11,624 bases of DNA from Bacteroidetes bacterium UBA6491 (GCA_002436505.1 DJML01000013.1:6276-17899), one strand, 5' to 3'; positions 1 through 7,329 are shown, counted from the first letter of the stretch. Program-made: numbers and translations. Notes: generated by a model from the sequence alone, not told the origin.

Positions 1-716
1 GAATCAAGGTACTTCTCAACATTTGTGTTCGCTTTTTCGAGCGGAAGATCCGTTTTCCCTGCCAGTTTGAAGGTTCCCATAGTACGAGCCAGCTCCTCTA
101 GCCAATGAGCTACTTCATATTTGTGCTTTGACTCCTCAATGCTTGCTGACAAACCTTTCTTTGAGGTAAACCTGAAGATGAGGTAGATCAGGAGAACAAG
201 CATTAATCCGAACAGAATAAAGAACGGATGATAGAGGGACAAAAGAATAAGCCCGAAAACTACCTGTAATGTGGCTGTAGAAAAGTCCATCAATATTTTT
301 GAAAGACCCTTTTGCACTGAAAGCGTATCAAAGAACCGGTTTACCAACTCAGGTGCATAATATTTATTAAGCGCCTCCTGCTTTATCCGGGGTATCCTGT
401 AAGCGAACTCGAAAGAGGCCCTTGTGAAGATCTTACGCTGAAGGTTCTCAGTTATCTTCAACTGCATCATTTGTAACAACCCTGTTATTGCTATACCTAC
501 AATAACAAAAGCCACCAGAACGATCCAAGATGCAGACACCTCTCCTCCCTGAATAAGCAGGATAATAGCCTGTATACCTAAGGGCAACGACAGGTTGATC
601 AAACCATTAAAAATGGCATAGATATAGACATGGCTTATTTCCCTTTTGTCAGTTTGCAACAAACGCCAAAAGCGTTGCAACGGACTTAGCGATATTGAAG
701 TTGTGCTGTTATCCAT
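1..716 (-). CDS. ABC exporter, transmembrane part (3'-truncated by window edge)
   Basis: The reading frame starts at ATG 716-714 and stays open to the left edge (238 full codons), so only the N-terminal membrane part is visible. Hydrophobic segments lie at about residues 29-54, 62-83 and 146-182, the last being a hairpin of two helices around LYHPFF. Between them is a charged cytoplasmic stretch (QLKITENLQRKIFTRASFEF, AYRIPRIKQEALNKYY) typical of type I ABC exporter membrane domains. The ATPase domain (Walker A, LSGGQ) should follow beyond the window, so it is not proven here. No N-terminal C39 peptidase domain is present. The start overlaps the stop of the TetR gene by 8 nt (ATGGATAA), implying one transcript and translational coupling. 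From family knowledge, such genes in Bacteroidota often continue into an HlyD-type adaptor and an outer-membrane efflux protein; substrate unknown. Confidence 0.85.
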   Translation of the reverse strand, partial: MDNSTTSISLSPLQRFWRLLQTDKREISHVYIYAIFNGLINLSLPLGIQAIILLIQGGEVSASWIVLVAFVIVGIAITGLLQMMQLKITENLQRKIFTRASFEFAYRIPRIKQEALNKYYAPELVNRFFDTLSVQKGLSKILMDFSTATLQVVFGLILLSLYHPFFILFGLMLVLLIYLIFRFTSKKGLSASIEESKHKYEVAHWLEELARTMGTFKLAGKTDLPLEKANTNVEKYLD

Positions 717-1425
717 TCTTTAACATACTAAAGACAAGGTTTGTAAAAAAGGAAACTATCTTATCGTCGTTATTGCCGACATCAGTTAATGACGGCAAAT
801 GCTCAGAAAAATATTTCTGTTGATGCGCACCTTCTACAACGGTAGAGATAAGCGTATGAGGATGTTTGAACTTAGGTGAAATATCTAATACCATTTCGCT
901 GATCCGCTGAACAATGCTTTTATAGACCATGTAAAAGCCTTCCTTGTTCGCCTCATCTACCTCTTTTGTAAAATATGCTTTGAGAGATTCGGAAATAATG
1001 ATCCGGTTAAGCTTTACCTCATTAATGTGAGAATAATTTGAATCTTGTTTAACCGGTTCCGTCACAATGGCTATCGCTCTTTTTAAGCGCTCTTCCGGAG
1101 AACTAATGTTATTCGTTGAGAAAACCAGCCGATATTCCAGCCAGGTCCAGTACCACGATGTAATATAAACAAGCAACATGTGCTTGTTCTCAAAATATCT
1201 GTAGATGGTGCTCTCCGGTGAACCTATTCTTACTCCTAATTTTTTAAAGGTAAATTCCTCAAATCCGATCTCATCGATCAGGTAAATACTGTGCTCAACT
1301 ATCTTTTTCCCTAACTGGCTTGAATCAGGATCTTTGATGAAAAGCTTTTCATTAACCTGTATTTTTATACTGCTAAATAGTTTTTCCAATCTTGTTAATT
1401 TATTTGCATGCAAATATAATAGCAT
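709..1425 (-). CDS. TetR-family transcriptional regulator of the adjacent ABC exporter
   Basis: A 238-residue frame with a TetR-type helix-turn-helix at about residues 37-83. Helix 1 is around QLGKKIVEHSIYLIDEIGF, and the turn plus recognition helix is around SPESTIYRYFENKHMLL. The C-terminal two thirds are helical and variable, as expected for the ligand/dimer domain. The gene overlaps the downstream ABC exporter gene by 8 nt, so it probably represses its own operon in response to an exporter substrate (inference). The start is doubtful. ATG 1425 is the only ATG before the HTH, but a 16-bp palindrome and a TATATTTGC promoter box lie inside codons 3-9 of this frame. TTG at 1389-1387 (codon 13), giving a 226-residue protein, would place both in the 5' region. 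No clear Shine-Dalgarno sequence is visible for either start. Confidence 0.88.
   Translation of the reverse strand: MLLYLHANKLTRLEKLFSSIKIQVNEKLFIKDPDSSQLGKKIVEHSIYLIDEIGFEEFTFKKLGVRIGSPESTIYRYFENKHMLLVYITSWYWTWLEYRLVFSTNNISSPEERLKRAIAIVTEPVKQDSNYSHINEVKLNRIIISESLKAYFTKEVDEANKEGFYMVYKSIVQRISEMVLDISPKFKHPHTLISTVVEGAHQQKYFSEHLPSLTDVGNNDDKIVSFFTNLVFSMLKNG
1401..1418 (-). promoter_or_regulatory. Probable TetR operator overlapping a -7 promoter box
   Basis: Positions 1401-1416 read TATTTGCATGCAAATA, a perfect 16-bp palindrome. On the minus strand, TATATTTGC (1418-1410) matches the Bacteroidota -7 element TAnnTTTG and shares most of its bases with the palindrome. Two further TTTGCAT copies lie upstream at 1436-1442 and 1478-1484; the latter is part of the partial palindrome TTTGCATCAAA. 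No TTG is found at the expected -33 distance, so the promoter is only half supported. An operator on the -7 box would allow simple autorepression. Confidence 0.5.
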
Positions 1426-2254
1426 TACTATCGTTTTTGCATTTATTTATATCATAAGCAATAATCGCCGCAAATTGTTTGCATCAAATCAATTTTTTAT
1501 TGTGAAACCTGTTTTTTAATTCTCTGTATTCTCTCCGAAGTGTTGGGTAAATGGTGTTGTAGCCGATGATGGCTTTGGGCAAATGATCTTTATGAAATAT
1601 CTGTAAAGAAGGTATTGCCGTTAATTTCCTGGGCTATTGTCCATAGAGCCTACTGCCATTGAATTCTAATTGATGCATCTCTTTTTGATATCCGTCAATT
1701 GCGATAAAAGCGCAGTCTTGTTCATCATGACCCACATGGTTGTTTTTGTGGATCAAGGGGTGCTTAAAAACCGGCATTGCTTAGAAATATATTTTTTGAG
1801 GAAGATTATTGTGGTATCGAGGTTCATCCGAAAAATAGTTGCTTTTTTGATGCCGAACAGCCTCTCAGACGCCATGGGGTAATTCCTCTGTCCCCCCAAA
1901 CCACAAGTTACGCATTATTCACCATAGATTCAATCGGCAATAGCCTCAACCAGCCCAACAAAAAATAGCTACTTTTCGTTCACATAGCTGTTTATGGCCC
2001 GGGCAGCCATATGTAGGTATTGTAAGCAAAGACAAGATTATCGAACTTCGTTTTGGGGGGTGACGGGGGTAAGAATAGGTGTTAATTTATTTCACGGAAT
2101 CTTCATCAAATCTGGTGCTGTCCTTCGCAAATGAAAACAACTGAAAAATTATGGACCGACCTTTCCTGTAACTCCAGTCATTGGTAAAACACTGTTACTC
2201 CCTTCCATAGAAGGAAATAAATATAACTGAACGCTAACTTTTAGTGCAAAACGG
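1426..2254. other. 829-base stretch without a convincing gene
   Basis: No frame here looks like a recognisable intact protein. The open frames on either strand are short (up to about 70 codons) and none has a domain I recognise. On the minus strand one frame carries three protein-like fragments separated by single stops: about 1765-1858, 1634-1774 (ATG 1774, containing VGHDEQDCAFIAIDGYQKEM) and 1484-1633 (containing AIIGYNTIYPTLRREYRELK). These might be a decayed gene, but the stop density is not clearly below chance. Other marks are a C6 tract at 1892-1897 and G6/G5 tracts at 2055-2069; CCCCCCAAA and TTTGGGGGG form a 9-bp inverted pair 151 nt apart. A small hairpin CCTTC-CATA-GAAGG lies at 2201-2214 with no T-tract in either direction. 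Upstream regulatory sequence for the TetR gene occupies the first ~70 bases. Confidence 0.5.
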
Positions 2255-4348
2255 TTATCGCATCAAATGAAACATGAATTTTCGTTCTCCCTTGAAGAGA
2301 TCGGATCTGTACGTTGCAATGACCATGTAGAATCCGGTCTCAGATAAAACATTCTGGTAATATCCGTCCCAACCCACATTTGGATCATCTGTTTGAAACA
2401 GCAATTGCCCCCAACGGTTATAAATCATCATGTGGAATTCTGTGAGATCACAGGTAACGGTTGGCTTATAAAAATCGTTGATTTGATTGTTATCGGGAGA
2501 AAAAGCATTGGGCAGGTGAAACCAGCAGTTGCAGTTCATTACATGTACATTTATTGAGTCTTCAACCGTTTCACACGCCGTTTCAGCCGTCAATTTGTAT
2601 ACTCCTTCGGTTCTTATGATTTTGGTTGCAGAAGTGGTCCCGTCTGACCAAAGAATATCAAATTCACTGTTACCGAGTGAAATAAATAGTGATGATCCAT
2701 CACAAATTGTGGTATCCGAAACCAAATTAATATCTATTTCTTCAATATAAGTTACTAAGATCGTGTCCAGGAAGGTGCAAATTCCATTGCTGACAGATAA
2801 CCGGTATTCTCCGGAATTATTTACGATACGTACAGAATCCTGCGATCCATTGTCCCATTCGTAGCTAACCTGGCCTGTCGATGATGCATTTATTGTGATC
2901 TGATCTCCCGGACAGATCGCTGTATCGTCCTGAACAATTCCGCGAGTATCCAAAGTATCATACATAACCAGAATGGTATCCGTCTTTCTAATGCATTCTG
3001 AAAGCATGACATCTACCCAGTATTTACCTTCCCGGGTAACTAAAAAGGTAGAATTTGTAGATCCATCCTGCCATTTATACGTGGCGTTTGACTGGGTGGC
3101 GTCCAGTAGCAATGTTTCATTTACACAGAGGGTGGTGTCATTGCCTAAAAAACCGTTGGTGTCTGCACTATTAAAATTGCAGTTGCCTTGAAATACAAGC
3201 GATTGAACAAAATCAGGAAGTGCCAGCGTTAACGTTTGTGTTGAATCAATCAAAATGGCGTCACGAATGTAATTAACATTTGATGCATCATTGTTCGGGT
3301 TTTCTATTACTCCTATTGAACCGCTAAATTCATCCGTTACATAGATGTTCCCATCCGGCCCTAATTGCAGATCACCCAGAGCAAGGCAATTGCAACGGCC
3401 TATTTCAGCTACCGAAGCCCTGATAGCAGGAATGGTATAGTCTGTCAGGGTCAGCTGAAAAATCTGCCCTCCCTGAAAGGTTCCGACATAAAGTTTTGAA
3501 TCATCCGGAGAAAATTCATACCCGTAATCATTGTGAAAGTTCAACTCTAACGAAGGGCTTGTGATCGGAAGATAGTCACATACTATTCCGGAACTGTTAT
3601 CGAATCGATAGAGTTCGATGGTATCCCTGTAGAATCTGCCACACGCAATGAAATTGCCGCAATGGGAAAGTTTCATGTTGCCTATGGTTGCAGTCAGGTC
3701 AAGCGGAACCAACCCGTGTTTAGGACCGATTTGGGTCTCCACAGGCGTTTCATTCAATCCGTTTTCAGTGATCAGGTATGAATAGAAACTATTGTTAAGG
3801 AACCCATGTACCACCAGCCAGATATCTACGCCATTCTGATGGTGAACAGCCGTCATCTTTTCAGCTAGCGGACTAATAAGGTCTTTGTTTTTTATCGAAA
3901 CATCTCCTCTCCCTCCGTCCAGACGCATGTCTATAATGTTGTATTTTAACCCATCGGATTGACCCTCTCTGTCCAGCGTAAACAAATAATAGAGATTCGG
4001 GTTCCCCGGATGAGGTACGATCAATGAACCCTGGGTTGTCGACACATCTGCTTTTAAGTTTGAACCATTTGGCATGGTATCATGATCTGCGTTCAATACC
4101 GTGATGCCGCTGGTATAAAACAATAATTTACCGTTTTCGTCACAGATGCTGGCCGCACTTTCTCGGCAATACATGTTCCCGTCTTTCTTTAACACAGGAC
4201 TGCCTGAATTAAAATCCAGGCCTACACATTCGCCTAACTGGAAAGGATTGATCTCATCTCCTCCAAAATACCAAACGTTTGCTCTGTTTTGAGAATAAAC
4301 AAAATTAGAAAGCAGCAACAGGTAGATCAATAGCAATGATTGCCTCAT
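2255..4348 (-). CDS. Secreted propeller-like protein with three Ig/PKD-like repeats and T9SS type B (CHU_C) sorting domain
   Basis: The start chosen is ATG 4348-4346, giving 697 residues, because a clean signal peptide follows (MRQSLLLIYLLLLSNFVYSQ, cut after SQ). The open frame extends 17 codons further upstream, but that part has no secretory character. Residues about 20-395 start NVWYFGG and contain WD/NHL-like strands (YEFSPDDSKLYVGTF, LQLGPDGNIYVTD), consistent with a beta-propeller common in this protein type. Three repeats follow at about 400-464, 473-535 and 541-605, each built as D-TT/TA-xC, then YxWxxGS/WSDGT, then G-xYxLxV. The last ~90 residues (from FHLPNAFSPDNNQINDFY through MIYNRWGQLLFQT and VGWDGYYQN to KFMFHLMR) are a CHU_C / gliding-motility-associated domain. 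Type B cargo is known to be exported by T9SS with an SprF/PorP-like partner, which is not encoded here. Likely a large cell-surface or adhesion-type protein; ligand unknown. Confidence 0.9.
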   Translation of the reverse strand: MRQSLLLIYLLLLSNFVYSQNRANVWYFGGDEINPFQLGECVGLDFNSGSPVLKKDGNMYCRESAASICDENGKLLFYTSGITVLNADHDTMPNGSNLKADVSTTQGSLIVPHPGNPNLYYLFTLDREGQSDGLKYNIIDMRLDGGRGDVSIKNKDLISPLAEKMTAVHHQNGVDIWLVVHGFLNNSFYSYLITENGLNETPVETQIGPKHGLVPLDLTATIGNMKLSHCGNFIACGRFYRDTIELYRFDNSSGIVCDYLPITSPSLELNFHNDYGYEFSPDDSKLYVGTFQGGQIFQLTLTDYTIPAIRASVAEIGRCNCLALGDLQLGPDGNIYVTDEFSGSIGVIENPNNDASNVNYIRDAILIDSTQTLTLALPDFVQSLVFQGNCNFNSADTNGFLGNDTTLCVNETLLLDATQSNATYKWQDGSTNSTFLVTREGKYWVDVMLSECIRKTDTILVMYDTLDTRGIVQDDTAICPGDQITINASSTGQVSYEWDNGSQDSVRIVNNSGEYRLSVSNGICTFLDTILVTYIEEIDINLVSDTTICDGSSLFISLGNSEFDILWSDGTTSATKIIRTEGVYKLTAETACETVEDSINVHVMNCNCWFHLPNAFSPDNNQINDFYKPTVTCDLTEFHMMIYNRWGQLLFQTDDPNVGWDGYYQNVLSETGFYMVIATYRSDLFKGERKFMFHLMR

Positions 4349-4607
4349 GTTTTCAAAAATGACCCATTGAACCGCGGAATGTTCAATGCACCGTGTCAAA
4401 ATATTTTAATGTTTTTCGGCCCTTCGAACCGTCAACAGCATCAAATAAATAAAAACAGGGCAAACTCCTTCATCGACGACCCAAGTTTATAGCCTTATTT
4501 TCGGCATAATTTGCTTACTTTCAGCAAACTAAGGTCTTGCGTAACAAACATCAACTACCGCTCAGTTAAATGTCATTTTAATCTAATTCGGGGGAGTTGA
4601 CGACTTG

Positions 4608-5444
4608 TTAAATGTGCTCCATTCGAACAGTTCGAATCAACCCTTCCTTGCTTTTATAAGTTATAAGGAAAATGCCTTTCGGCAGGTCTCCAAGATCAAT
4701 TGAATTCAGGTTTTCACCCCTCCTAACCGAAACTCCGAGGACATTGAACACGTTTATTTCTTTAACTGTCTCTGAAAAATAGACCATCTGACTGAATGGA
4801 TTCGGATATACCTGGATCAGGTTCCGTTTCGGTTCATCGATACTAACAGTCGAAGAAACGATGACCCTGTAGTCTTCACATTCTCCGTGCTGGCCGATTG
4901 GTCCGGTATCATCTATGTAACCGCAAGGTATAGGCTCAATGTGCCCGTCTGATGGAAGCATGTCATTATATATCCTCATTCTTGTGTTTCCTGCTTTTAC
5001 CCCTGAAGGAACATCTATCTGGAACGAGACCGTCACCGTGGGATTATTCACCGTTACATCGTTGCAGTCTATTTCTTTGGAAAGTACTGTTTCATTAGGA
5101 TCATCAAAATCAAAATCCTGGTTCCAGTCAACCCATATTCTGAAATTGAGTTTTCCTGAAAATGAACCAATGAAACTTGGATCGTAATAAAATCTTAGAT
5201 CAACCGGATATGAACTTCCGGCTTTTAGTTCAGCATCTTTCGCACCGGATGTCCCCGTAAGCACAAAATTGGCATAACCGCCATCATATGGGGTAACATT
5301 TTCCATACCTGCGAGCTTAATGCTTTCAATGCCTGTAAAAGGGCCGTTTTTAAAGGGCGGGGGAATACAATAGTCTTGAGAAAAACCTATGTTCCACGCC
5401 AAAACCATCACCGCAATCGATGTGCTAAACTTTTTAAATTTCAT
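4608..5444 (-). CDS. GEVED-domain secreted protein with T9SS type A sorting domain
   Basis: A 278-residue protein. The start ATG 5444 is followed by a signal peptide (positive MKFKK, hydrophobic core IAVMVLAWNIGF, probable cut after FSQ at 23). Residues about 98-196 form a GEVED domain: the IWVDWNQDFDFDDPNE strand and acidic loop, VSFQIDVPSGVKAGNTRMRI, and GQHGECEDYRVIV, which is the family's GEVEDYxV block. Cys189 replaces the usual Val. Mature cysteines are C26, C127, C174 and C189, so disulfides are possible. Residues about 205-278 are a type A sorting domain (IQVYPNPFS, INVFNVLGVSV, LGDLPKGIFLITYKS). GEVED domains occur in secreted and adhesive proteins of Bacteroidota, without a defined activity. 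It lies 259 nt upstream of the type B cargo gene on the same strand, a gap long enough for separate transcription, and it is divergent from the FG-GAP gene. Confidence 0.9.
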   Translation of the reverse strand: MKFKKFSTSIAVMVLAWNIGFSQDYCIPPPFKNGPFTGIESIKLAGMENVTPYDGGYANFVLTGTSGAKDAELKAGSSYPVDLRFYYDPSFIGSFSGKLNFRIWVDWNQDFDFDDPNETVLSKEIDCNDVTVNNPTVTVSFQIDVPSGVKAGNTRMRIYNDMLPSDGHIEPIPCGYIDDTGPIGQHGECEDYRVIVSSTVSIDEPKRNLIQVYPNPFSQMVYFSETVKEINVFNVLGVSVRRGENLNSIDLGDLPKGIFLITYKSKEGLIRTVRMEHI

Positions 5445-5670
5445 ACCATCTCTTTTTTGTTATAGACGAGATCTAAGGACCATTGGTTGCTAATTTTTAA
5501 TAAAATGACAGTTGCATCCATGTTATTGACTTGTTTATGACATACCTCAAGAAAGGAATCAAAAAAATCAACTAAAAAGCAAAATTTAACATTTCTCAAA
5601 CGCAAACGTGACAAGGATATTTCAAAATTAGCAGACCACTGAGTATACTTTTACATCGAAAAAAAACACT

Positions 5671-7047
5671 ATGTATAAAAAACAAAAATCTCAACTAAAT
5701 AACCTTAGCAGGTCTCTCCAAAAGTTGTACAACTCAGGCCAGTGGCATGCTATGGATGAACTGGCCAGAAAAGCTGTCCTGAACAAACTGAATCGATTGT
5801 GGGAAAAGCTTCAACCGTATCTCACCCGTCGTGAACTTCGTAAGATTCTGGCTTCTCTGGCTTTTCTAACGGGTTTCGGCGGGGCATTGCATGCACAGCA
5901 ATTCGGGAACGTACAGGTCAATCCATTCGGTCTTAGTAAGGCACAGCCCAATACAGGAAACTCCATAAGAATTGTTGACCTTGACGGCGACGGTGACCTG
6001 GATATGGTCGGCGCCAATTACGACTATTATACGAGTACTACTTCATTCTTCTACAGGGAGAATACGGGAACCAAAGAAAACCCACAGTTTGGAAATCCAC
6101 AGAATAATCCATTCGGATTATCAACGTATGCATCACTGATCCACATGTCGGCGGTGATCGATATGGATAATGACGGTGATTTGGACATTGTTGCTACCAG
6201 TTACGGCAGTCCTGACCCGATGGTTTACTTTGAGAACAACGGCACCAAGAACAGTCCATCATTTAAAACACCTGTCCTTGATCCTTTCAATTTTAGTTCA
6301 TCAGATAACTTTGGTTTACCTACAGTTGTTGCAGGAGATATTGATAACGACGGAGATCCTGACGTGATGTTCTTTAGTTACGACGGTGCTTCTTTCTTTG
6401 AGAATACCGGCTCACCTGCAAGTCCTTCATTTGCCTTACCGGTAGCAAGCGCTTTTAATATTTCAATGCCCAACGGAACATTCTTCGGTGCAGAATTATT
6501 TGACCTGGATAATGACGGCGACCTGGATTTGCTGGTAAATCAAAACGATGCCGGCAGGGCCGTATATTTTGAAAATACAGGAACTCCAGTAGCTCCGGAT
6601 TATGCTGCAGGCCAAAATAACCCATTCGGTTTGTCGGCATTGAACGGTAAAAGCCTGATGGCTGTTTCCGCAGCGGATCTTGACAATGACGGTGATACTG
6701 ACCTGCTGTTCACTGATTTTATGTACTCGTATTCAACGTACGGTTACGAAAGCAATTTCTATTATTTTGAAAACACCGAAGTTTTAAATGTCAGGGAAGT
6801 TCGTAACAATAACCTGAATATATATCCTCAGCCATGTACTGAATATTTTATGCTTGACCTGTCAGAAAGTAACGACAAATCAATGGCAATGAAGATCACG
6901 GGCTTGAGAGGAGAATCTTATCTTACGGCTGAACTAAAAGGCAACCAAACGCATAAGATCCCGGTCGCAGATCTCGTTCCAGGCGTTTATTTTGTGCAGG
7001 TAAATGGGGTTAATTACAAATACAATGGGAAGTTAATAAAGAACTGA
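5671..7047 (+). CDS. FG-GAP/VCBS repeat secreted protein with T9SS type A sorting domain
   Basis: A 458-residue protein. Five calcium-loop motifs of the DxDxDGDxD type sit at about residues 103 (DLDGDGDLD), 164, 223, 278 and 336, spaced 55-61 residues. Each is the core of an FG-GAP/VCBS propeller blade. Between them recur ENTGT-type segments and NPFGLS motifs (84, 146, 317; degenerate at 204 and 260), so the repeat unit is unusually regular. The C-terminus (from LNIYPQPCTEYFML to LVPGVYFVQV and YNGKLIKN) is a type A sorting domain with PQP in place of PNP. The N-terminus is odd: about 55 basic, helical, amphipathic residues (QLNNLSRSLQKLY, LNRLWEKLQPYLTRRELRK) come before the hydrophobic core ILASLAFLTGFGGALHAQ and a cut after HAQ. 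M28 is a possible later start but leaves a long extension too. FG-GAP propellers usually bind ligands or surfaces; function not further defined. An AT-only hairpin follows the stop. Confidence 0.92.
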   Translation: MYKKQKSQLNNLSRSLQKLYNSGQWHAMDELARKAVLNKLNRLWEKLQPYLTRRELRKILASLAFLTGFGGALHAQQFGNVQVNPFGLSKAQPNTGNSIRIVDLDGDGDLDMVGANYDYYTSTTSFFYRENTGTKENPQFGNPQNNPFGLSTYASLIHMSAVIDMDNDGDLDIVATSYGSPDPMVYFENNGTKNSPSFKTPVLDPFNFSSSDNFGLPTVVAGDIDNDGDPDVMFFSYDGASFFENTGSPASPSFALPVASAFNISMPNGTFFGAELFDLDNDGDLDLLVNQNDAGRAVYFENTGTPVAPDYAAGQNNPFGLSALNGKSLMAVSAADLDNDGDTDLLFTDFMYSYSTYGYESNFYYFENTEVLNVREVRNNNLNIYPQPCTEYFMLDLSESNDKSMAMKITGLRGESYLTAELKGNQTHKIPVADLVPGVYFVQVNGVNYKYNGKLIKN

Positions 7048-7052
7048 TATTC

Positions 7053-7072
7053 AATAAATAAAAATATTTATT
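7053..7072 (+). terminator. AT-only stem-loop just after the FG-GAP gene
   Basis: AATAAATA (7053-7060) and TATTTATT (7065-7072) form a perfect 8-bp stem with an AAAA loop, starting 6 nt after the stop codon. Having no GC pairs, it would be weak, and no clean T-tract follows. It could mark the 3' end of the transcript. Confidence 0.25.
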
Positions 7073-7076
7073 ATAC

Positions 7077-7112
7077 TGTTTTAGATTTGAAAATAGCAGT
7101 ACATCTAAAACA
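7077..7112. other. 10-bp perfect stem-loop downstream of the FG-GAP gene
   Basis: TGTTTTAGAT (7077-7086) pairs perfectly with ATCTAAAACA (7103-7112) around a 16-nt loop. It lies 30 nt after the FG-GAP stop codon. It may be a 3'-end or processing structure, or a protein-binding dyad; no T-tract follows it, so it is not a standard intrinsic terminator. Confidence 0.45.
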
Positions 7113-7219
7113 TGAACCAGTCCGGTTAGATAAAATTCTAGCGAAACAGTACGGGTCAGATATGTTGAATGAGTTCGCTTTTCCTTTAAATAAAGGAGAA
7201 TTGCGCTCTTTAATTTACT

Positions 7220-7319
7220 TTAATTGTTGGTATTAACATATATTTTATATATTTGGTTTAATCAACTATAACGGCAAAAAAAGAAGTAGAACTCTATTTG
7301 CCTGACTACCAACAATTAA
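7220..7319. repeat. Perfect 13-bp inverted repeat framing a promoter (possible invertible segment)
   Basis: TTAATTGTTGGTA (7220-7232) is the exact reverse complement of TACCAACAATTAA (7307-7319), with 74 bp between the arms. The interval contains the -7 box of the lipoprotein promoter. The left arm carries the -33 TTG, and the right arm carries the same TTG on the other strand. The right arm ends 10 nt before the lipoprotein start codon. The geometry fits an invertible promoter, but a looped operator pair or an RNA stem in read-through transcripts would also produce it. Confidence 0.7.
7224..7255 (+). promoter_or_regulatory. Bacteroidota-type promoter for the lipoprotein gene
   Basis: The -7 element TATATTTG (7248-7255) matches TAnnTTTG exactly. 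TTG triplets at 7224-7226 and 7227-7229 lie 21 and 18 nt upstream, within the spacing known for the primary sigma factor of Bacteroidota. Transcription would begin near 7262, leaving a leader of roughly 65-70 nt before ATG 7330. Confidence 0.65.
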
Positions 7320-7329
7320 CACGACTGAC

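Noticed and set aside
1334..1519. 61-codon plus-strand frame over the TetR 5' end
   Set aside because: It lies largely antisense to the TetR gene and through its promoter region. It has no protein features beyond AT-rich hydrophobicity.
1670..1968. Open frames of 63-70 codons on the plus strand (1670-1882 and 1777-1968)
   Set aside because: They overlap each other, one needs a TTG start, neither has a ribosome binding site or recognisable domain, and the hydrophobic one is the antisense of hydrophilic codons. I treat the region as non-genic.
2201..2214. CCTTC-CATA-GAAGG hairpin as terminator of the type B cargo gene
   Set aside because: The stem is only 5 bp, and on the minus strand it is followed by GGGAGTAACAG rather than a T-tract.
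4349..4607. Promoter search between the two minus-strand cargo genes
   Set aside because: No exact TAnnTTTG with a spaced TTG was found. TATTTTG near 4420 is one base short of the consensus, so no promoter is called.
7048..7236. 62-codon continuation in frame after the FG-GAP stop, containing a protein-like stretch ending GELRSLIYFNCWY
   Set aside because: It has no proper start codon near its beginning, crosses two stem-loops and ends in the promoter arm. The type A sorting domain of the FG-GAP protein is already complete at 7047, so read-through is unlikely to matter.
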